From positions 749,501 through 813,500 of the forward strand of contig NZ_CP130318.1 of assembly GCF_032268605.1 (NCBI RefSeq): a stretch of DNA of 64,000 nucleotides. The letters run 5' to 3'. This stretch comes from Paenibacillus aurantius (GTDB taxonomy: Bacteria; Bacillota; Bacilli; Paenibacillales; NBRC-103111). Numbering within the stretch: position 1 is the stretch's first letter; each line of letters starts with the position of its first letter. A model generated the notes under the pieces. The model ran no database searches. It saw only the letters and a list, made by a program, of their open reading frames with translations, and was not told where the DNA came from. Both the position numbers and the translations under genes were made by a program. Positions 59,080-64,000 of this stretch are shown one piece after another.

Positions 59080-61554
59080 ATGAAATACGCTTACGATCCG
59101 ATCGGCAACCGGATCCGCTCCGAGCGCAGAAGCGACGGCAACGACGAGGACGATACGGACTCAACGGACCATGCCGATAGCGTGATTGCCGATTACGCAT
59201 ACGACGCTCTGAGCCGCCTGACTCAGGTGCAGCAGTACAAGGAAGGGACCATAGATCCAGCCGTCACGACGTATCAGTACGACAAGGCCGGCAATCGCTT
59301 GAACAAAACCAGCCTATGGGGCGGAGTCACCGACACCGAGGAGTACACGTACGATGCAGCCGACAAGCTGACCCATATTCAGAACGGCGACAATTACAAG
59401 GATTTCGCCTACGACCTGCGCGGCAACCTGCTGAGCATCACCGGTGTCACCGGCTTGGGTCTGTCCGTGCTGGAAGCGGCGGGACTCGATTCGGTGGATT
59501 CTCTTGTGTATGGAGACAAGACCGTTGAAAACGCGGTCTACCAGACGCTGCCGGACGAGGAAGAGGAGCCGTCAGGCCTTCCGGAACTGCTGGAGCAGTA
59601 CACCTGGAACGGTGCGAACCGACTGGTGCAGCAGGTCAACGAGCAGGGCGACAGCAGCCGGTACGCTTACGACGGGGACGGGAACCGGGTGAGCATGATG
59701 CTGGACCTGGCGAACGGCCCGAAAAAGCGCGGCAACGGAAAAGGGAACGGCAACGCGGGCAGCGGCAATCCGAATCAAGACGGTGGTAAATGCCACACCG
59801 TCCCGCCGGGCTTTGTGCCCCCGGGCTTGGCTAAGAAGTGCGGACAGGTGGAAGAACCGTACCCGGACATGCACCCGGGCGGACCGCGGGAAGGCTGGGA
59901 ATCCCAGTACAAGAAAAAGCACTGGGAGTTCCGCTATACCAACGATGTCAGCCTGGCGCTGCCGGAACCGCTGATGGCCACGGAAGCGGACGAAACGAAG
60001 TGGAAGGAAACGTACACATACGGAGCAGGCGGAGAGCGCCTGAGCATGACCTATTTGCCTGCGTACGATGCAAACAACGGCTGGGAACCGAGCCCGGGAG
60101 CGGGCGGAGCCGAACCCGGCGTCGCCCCGAGGACGCTGTTCTACCTGACGGATGCCCTGGGCAGCACGCTCGGGCTGATCGAGAAAGACGGCCGCGTTTC
60201 ATCGCGTTACCACTACGACGAGTTCGGCACGCCGCTGGATGCGAAGAAGTTCGACATGAACTGGCCGGGGCCGGACAACCCATTCGGGTACACCGGGCTG
60301 GGGTACGATTACAACAGCGGGTTGACGTATGCGCGGGCGCGGTATTACAAGCCGGAGATCGGGCGGTTTATTAGTGAGGATACGTATAAGGGCAGTCTGT
60401 GGAACCCGCAGAGTCAGAATCTTTATGAGTATGTGCTCAATAATCCTCTACTTTATGTTGATCCATCGGGTAATGAATATGAACTACCAAGTGCAGATAG
60501 ATTAAGAGAACTAGCTAAAGAGACGTGGTATATTAATTCTCTTAATTACTTTTTTAATACGTTACCGATAAATCAATTTAGTGGTTACGATAACTTACTT
60601 AATGGTAAACAACAATATAACTTGGAAATGCTTAAAAAGACATTTGCAGTTGCAGATAGTAGTATGCGTACAGTAATGGAAATACAAGGACTGGCCTTAA
60701 GGAGTGATGCTTGCAGTTACTTAGCAGATGGGTGTAAAAGTGGTTCAGCGTATTTTACTGAAAAAGGCCAAGGCTATCTTAATATTCATCATAATGTAGA
60801 TGGGGAGATTAAGTCTTATGCAGTTGTCAGTCTAGATGATGGTCCAGTGCAATTCGAATGTAATTGTTTTACGGCAGGTACAAAGGTTAAGACTCTTGAT
60901 GGAGAGAAGCCCATTGAGAAAATTGAAGTTGGCGATAAGGTACTTGCTAAAGATGATGCTACTGGCGAAATAGCATACAAAGAAGTAGTAGGGTTGTTCC
61001 AGAAACAAGCTGATCAAGTCTACTATATTCATATTGGTAATGAAATAATCGAGGTAACTGGAGAACACCCATTCTGGCAAGAGGGCAAGGGCTGGACGTT
61101 AGTTAAAGATTTAAAAGTTGGTGACTTGCTTGTAACAAGCGATGGACGTACACTTGGAATTGATCGGATTGAAAAAGAGGATAAACATTCAACGGTATAT
61201 AACTTTGAAGTTGAGGATTTCAACTCATACTTTGTATCCAATCTGGGAATATGGGTTCATAATTGTGAGATAGGCACCTACACAATCACTTTCCAAAGTG
61301 GCATGGTCTATCACGGTATAGGCCCGAGAAGCCGTATGGAACAGTCAGCAAGGGAAAAGTTAAAAAATTATAATGACCCGGTTGCCACTAACGGTAAAGT
61401 GTTTACTCCGGCTGCTAATAGAAGGGAGGCCTTCATGGAAGAGGCAAGAAGGATACGAGCAAATGGTGGACCCGGAACTCAGTTCGGTAATTATAATAAG
61501 ATTAATAGCCCAGGGAAGAAGATCTTAGAGGAAGAAGAGAGGAGAAGAAGGTAA
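59080..61554 (+). CDS. Rhs core protein with HINT domain and C-terminal toxin-like tip (N-terminally truncated)
   Basis: An 824-residue protein. Rhs repeats (YDxxGNR, YDALSRLTQV, YDLRGNLLS) lead to the conserved core end: YLTDALGSTLGLI, YHYDEFGTP, FGYTGLGYDYNSGLTYARAR YY, GRFISEDTYKG, and LYEYVLNNPLLYVDPSGN near 466. A pretoxin HINT domain spans C596 (CFTAGTKVKTLDGEKPIEKI) to HNC729. The 95-residue tip has YTITFQSGMVYHGIGPRSRM, resembling a GIY-YIG-type (Tox-URI-like) nuclease start; this is tentative. There is no signal peptide or ribosome site, and an in-frame stop lies about 60 bases before the ATG, so it is a displaced or truncated Rhs end rather than a complete WapA-like protein. Confidence 0.8.
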   Translation: MKYAYDPIGNRIRSERRSDGNDEDDTDSTDHADSVIADYAYDALSRLTQVQQYKEGTIDPAVTTYQYDKAGNRLNKTSLWGGVTDTEEYTYDAADKLTHIQNGDNYKDFAYDLRGNLLSITGVTGLGLSVLEAAGLDSVDSLVYGDKTVENAVYQTLPDEEEEPSGLPELLEQYTWNGANRLVQQVNEQGDSSRYAYDGDGNRVSMMLDLANGPKKRGNGKGNGNAGSGNPNQDGGKCHTVPPGFVPPGLAKKCGQVEEPYPDMHPGGPREGWESQYKKKHWEFRYTNDVSLALPEPLMATEADETKWKETYTYGAGGERLSMTYLPAYDANNGWEPSPGAGGAEPGVAPRTLFYLTDALGSTLGLIEKDGRVSSRYHYDEFGTPLDAKKFDMNWPGPDNPFGYTGLGYDYNSGLTYARARYYKPEIGRFISEDTYKGSLWNPQSQNLYEYVLNNPLLYVDPSGNEYELPSADRLRELAKETWYINSLNYFFNTLPINQFSGYDNLLNGKQQYNLEMLKKTFAVADSSMRTVMEIQGLALRSDACSYLADGCKSGSAYFTEKGQGYLNIHHNVDGEIKSYAVVSLDDGPVQFECNCFTAGTKVKTLDGEKPIEKIEVGDKVLAKDDATGEIAYKEVVGLFQKQADQVYYIHIGNEIIEVTGEHPFWQEGKGWTLVKDLKVGDLLVTSDGRTLGIDRIEKEDKHSTVYNFEVEDFNSYFVSNLGIWVHNCEIGTYTITFQSGMVYHGIGPRSRMEQSAREKLKNYNDPVATNGKVFTPAANRREAFMEEARRIRANGGPGTQFGNYNKINSPGKKILEEEERRRR
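59448..60389 (+). repeat. Rhs core direct repeat, copy 1
   Basis: About 940 bases nearly identical to 62701-63642 with a constant offset of 3253 bases and no gaps noted. The final 440 bases appear identical. Divergence begins exactly after the EDTYKG codons. Confidence 0.93.
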
Positions 61555-61556
61555 AA

Positions 61557-62414
61557 GTGGATAATTATCGTGATGGTTATAAGTTTTCTACTGGCCCACT
61601 AAATAGAGACACTATTATTATTGAAGATAATCGAACTGAAGACTATGTAAATTACATTAAGGAAAAAAATATACAGTCGGTTTACCTTTGTAGTCCACAC
61701 TACCGTAAAAATGATGTAAACATTCTTAGTGAGTTATCTAGCGTAAGAAAATTGAATATCAGAGCTCCAATTACAAATTTTGAGGGTCTATATGCTATAA
61801 GTGAAAATTTGCAGGATTTGAGCCTTAATACCCTTGAAAGAGATGTTGATTTATCTCGCTTTAGTCAGCTAGAGAAATTATCTATTGAGGATGGAAAGGA
61901 ACACATTCTTAACTTGGAAAAATGCATTCATTTAAAGCAACTCTATTTACTTAAATATAAGCCGATTAGTAAGAATATCGAAGAACTAATATCACTTTCT
62001 AAATTAAACACATTGGTATTAACTCAATCATCTATTACATCGTTAAAGGGATGTGAAGGTTTAAAAAGTTTACGCAAATTGGGATTGAATTTTTTAAGCA
62101 AGCTTGAGGATATTGAAAGTCTCGAACTAGTCTTAGATACCCTTGAAGAGTTAGAAATAGAATCATGCAAAAGTATTAATTTTAAGATTATTGGGAAATT
62201 AAAAAACCTCAAAAGATTACTACTTATTAACTGCGGAGAATTATCAAGTATAAGCTTTATTAATTCTCTTGAGAAGCTTGAATTTTTTGTATTTACCAAG
62301 ACTAACATAATAGATGGTGACCTATCTTACTGCCAAGGCATCAATTATGTAGCATTTGACAACAAGAAGCATTATTCACACAAAATGAAAGATTTCACAA
62401 AAAGAACCAACTAA
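61557..62414 (+). CDS. leucine-rich repeat protein, probable immunity to the Rhs tip
   Basis: A 285-residue protein of about ten LRR units (LSSVRKLNIRAPITNFEGLY, FSQLEKLSIEDGKEHILNLE, LKSLRKLGLNFLSKLEDIES, LKNLKRLLLINCGELSSISF). No signal peptide or anchor, so it is cytoplasmic. The GTG start lies two bases after the Rhs stop, with GGAGAAGAAGG upstream, so both are translated together. Its AT-rich composition matches the toxin tip and not the GC-rich Rhs core. Position and size fit an immunity protein; binding to the tip is inference. Confidence 0.72.
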   Translation: MDNYRDGYKFSTGPLNRDTIIIEDNRTEDYVNYIKEKNIQSVYLCSPHYRKNDVNILSELSSVRKLNIRAPITNFEGLYAISENLQDLSLNTLERDVDLSRFSQLEKLSIEDGKEHILNLEKCIHLKQLYLLKYKPISKNIEELISLSKLNTLVLTQSSITSLKGCEGLKSLRKLGLNFLSKLEDIESLELVLDTLEELEIESCKSINFKIIGKLKNLKRLLLINCGELSSISFINSLEKLEFFVFTKTNIIDGDLSYCQGINYVAFDNKKHYSHKMKDFTKRTN

Positions 62415-62426
62415 TACAATAATTAA

Positions 62427-62466
62427 AAACCACAATGCGACTAACCCTTGCGTTGTGGTTTCTTTT
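62427..62466 (+). terminator. terminator after LRR gene
   Basis: AAACCACAA pairs with TTGTGGTTT, followed by CTTTTT. The following 220 bases are unassigned; they look like eroded coding sequence without a named family. Confidence 0.85.
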
Positions 62467-62686
62467 TGATGTTGCCCCCACGCACCATGCACCATTGATT
62501 TAGCAGCCGGGAGAGAACGAGGCCAAGTGAATTTCCCAAATGTGTGATGGGGTGCGGCAACTTATTCGAGAACATTCAGGCTTTACCGTTATTGGCTTGA
62601 CTATCACATAACAAGCGGTTTATGTCCGATGTGAAAAATTCAAGAATCGTCCCCATGCTTATGTATGTCTGGTGTGATTCTAGCCT

Positions 62687-64000
62687 GTGGTGTCCGGTAT
62701 CACCGGCTTGGGGCAGTCCGTCCTGGAAGCGGCGGGACTCGATTCGGTGGATTCCCTTGTGTATGGAGACAAGACCGTCGAAAACGCGGTCTACCAGACG
62801 CTACCGGACGAGGAAGAAGAGCCGTCAGGCCTTCCGGAGCTGCTGGAGCAGTACACATGGAACGGCGCGAACCGACTGGTGCAGCAGGTCAACGATCAGG
62901 GCGATAGCAGCCGGTACGCTTACGACGGGGACGGGAACCGGGTGAGCATGATGCTGGACCTGGCGAACGGCCCGAAAAAACGCGGCAACGGAAAAGGGAA
63001 CGGCAACGCGGGCAGCGGCAACCCGAATCAGGGCGGCGGTAAATGCCACACCGTCCCGCCGGATTTTGTGCCCCCGGGCCTGGCCAAGAAGTGCGGACAG
63101 GTGGAAGAACCGTATCCGGACATGCACCCGGGCGGACCGCGGGAAGGCTGGGAACCCCAGTACAAGAAAAAGCACTGGGAATTCCGCTATACCAACGATG
63201 TCAGCCTGGCGCTGCCGGAACCGCTGATGGCCACGGAAGCGGACGAAACGAAGTGGAAGGAAACGTACACATACGGAGCAGGCGGAGAGCGCCTGAGCAT
63301 GACCTATTTGCCTGCGTACGATGCAAACAACGGCTGGGAACCGAGCCCGGGAGCGGGCGGAGCCGAACCCGGCGTCGCCCCGAGGACGCTGTTCTACCTG
63401 ACGGATGCCCTGGGCAGCACGCTCGGGCTGATCGAGAAAGACGGCCGCGTTTCATCGCGTTACCACTACGACGAGTTCGGCACGCCGCTGGATGCGAAGA
63501 AGTTCGACATGAACTGGCCGGGGCCGGACAACCCATTCGGGTACACCGGGCTGGGGTACGATTACAACAGCGGGTTGACGTATGCGCGGGCGCGGTATTA
63601 CAAGCCGGAGATCGGGCGGTTTATTAGTGAGGATACGTATAAAGGCAACGTCGTTGAGCCGCAAAGTCAGAATCTTTATGGGTATGTGCAGAATAATCCG
63701 TTGAAGTATATCGATCCAAGTGGACATAAAATCATGGAAGATAGTGGTGGCGGAGGGGGCACTTCTGTCTTATCCCAATACACCATATCTTGGGGAACGG
63801 CAGCCAACGTGACCTTTGGAGCAGGATCGTATCTCTGGAACTATGCGATAGATGCTGCCACACAGTTTGCCAAAAAAGAAACGTATACGGGTATGTGGGA
63901 ATTTACAAAAGCTGTGGTAAACGGGGATATTTCGGTTGTCGATATAATCGAAGGCATGGGGGAAGATTTCGCTCGGCCATTCCAGTATCTATACCAGAAT
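62687..64000 (+). CDS. second Rhs core, 5' truncated, with a different tip; runs off the window
   Basis: Open from just after a TAG at 62681 to the window end without a stop, so the gene is partial at its right side. It repeats the core of the first Rhs gene from GITGLGQSVLEAAGLDSVDS through SGLTYARARYYKPEIGRFIS EDTYKG, then differs: NVVEPQSQNLYGYVQNNPLK YIDPSGHK, a Gly-rich linker and a new tip (WGTAANVTFGAGSYLWNYAI, VDIIEGMGEDFARPFQYLYQ). No start codon with ribosome site exists, so it is probably a silent donor cassette or the remains of an older Rhs gene. Confidence 0.8.
   Translation, partial: MVSGITGLGQSVLEAAGLDSVDSLVYGDKTVENAVYQTLPDEEEEPSGLPELLEQYTWNGANRLVQQVNDQGDSSRYAYDGDGNRVSMMLDLANGPKKRGNGKGNGNAGSGNPNQGGGKCHTVPPDFVPPGLAKKCGQVEEPYPDMHPGGPREGWEPQYKKKHWEFRYTNDVSLALPEPLMATEADETKWKETYTYGAGGERLSMTYLPAYDANNGWEPSPGAGGAEPGVAPRTLFYLTDALGSTLGLIEKDGRVSSRYHYDEFGTPLDAKKFDMNWPGPDNPFGYTGLGYDYNSGLTYARARYYKPEIGRFISEDTYKGNVVEPQSQNLYGYVQNNPLKYIDPSGHKIMEDSGGGGGTSVLSQYTISWGTAANVTFGAGSYLWNYAIDAATQFAKKETYTGMWEFTKAVVNGDISVVDIIEGMGEDFARPFQYLYQN
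62701..63642 (+). repeat. Rhs core direct repeat, copy 2
   Basis: Near-identical to 59448-60389. Recombination between the copies would delete the first tip and LRR gene and fuse the core to the second tip. Confidence 0.93.

Overview
The window looks like a chromosomal segment of a Paenibacillus-type Firmicute. Housekeeping genes are GC-rich, with strong AGGAGG ribosome sites and frequent GTG/TTG starts. Typical Bacillales families are present: a YerC/TrpR-like repressor, a YqfQ/VrrA-like Gly-rich protein, a DUF5590/YpmB-like protein, DgkB and RlmCD. There are also very large secreted proteins built of OmpL47, PKD and carbohydrate-binding-like modules, and Rhs proteins. Assignments come from reading the translated sequence; no database search was run.

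Layout. 0-6.2 kb: a MarR regulator with a small membrane protein and a methyltransferase; a membrane-anchored unknown; a general-stress FMN-binding protein; a Bax-inhibitor-like membrane protein; then a compact padR-DUF1048-DUF1048-ABC ATPase-permease operon with palindromes at its promoter. 6.5-13.5 kb: a 2255-residue secreted multidomain protein, then a hairpin and a 50-codon gene whose product looks like a paeninodin-type lasso peptide precursor, with no lasso maturation genes anywhere in the window. 13.7-19.6 kb: core genes (YpmB-like, YqfQ-like, yerC, cbiX-like, dgkB, rlmD).

19.7-47.9 kb is an AT-rich defence island. It holds a HEPN-like protein, a complete type I restriction-modification operon (hsdM-hsdS-DUF4145-hsdR), and a patch of relics (tRNA-Leu-like remnant, serine recombinase tail, second hsdM fragment, ISL3-type transposase tail). 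These are followed by a DUF3800-like protein, a three-gene cassette resembling the ABC-three-component conflict systems, an McrC relic, two HEPN-like orphans, and two complete McrBC-type modules (one McrB with an EVE-like domain inside its AAA+ region) separated by a helicase-like fragment.

48.4-58.8 kb returns to GC-rich DNA: an 1815-residue secreted protein (carbohydrate-binding-like repeats plus beta-propeller), a DUF4091 glycosidase-like protein, a GH36-type alpha-galactosidase and an EamA transporter, together suggesting glycan use at the cell surface. 59-64 kb holds two N-terminally truncated Rhs cores that are near-identical over about 940 bp. The first carries a HINT domain, a small C-terminal toxin-like tip and an adjacent leucine-rich-repeat protein that is probably its immunity gene. 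The second has a different tip and runs off the window. This arrangement fits tip exchange by recombination.

The most promising leads are the orphan lasso-like precursor downstream of the giant secreted protein, the ABC-three-component-like cassette, the unassigned HEPN-like genes at 37.3-39.4 kb, and the Rhs tip-switch locus.
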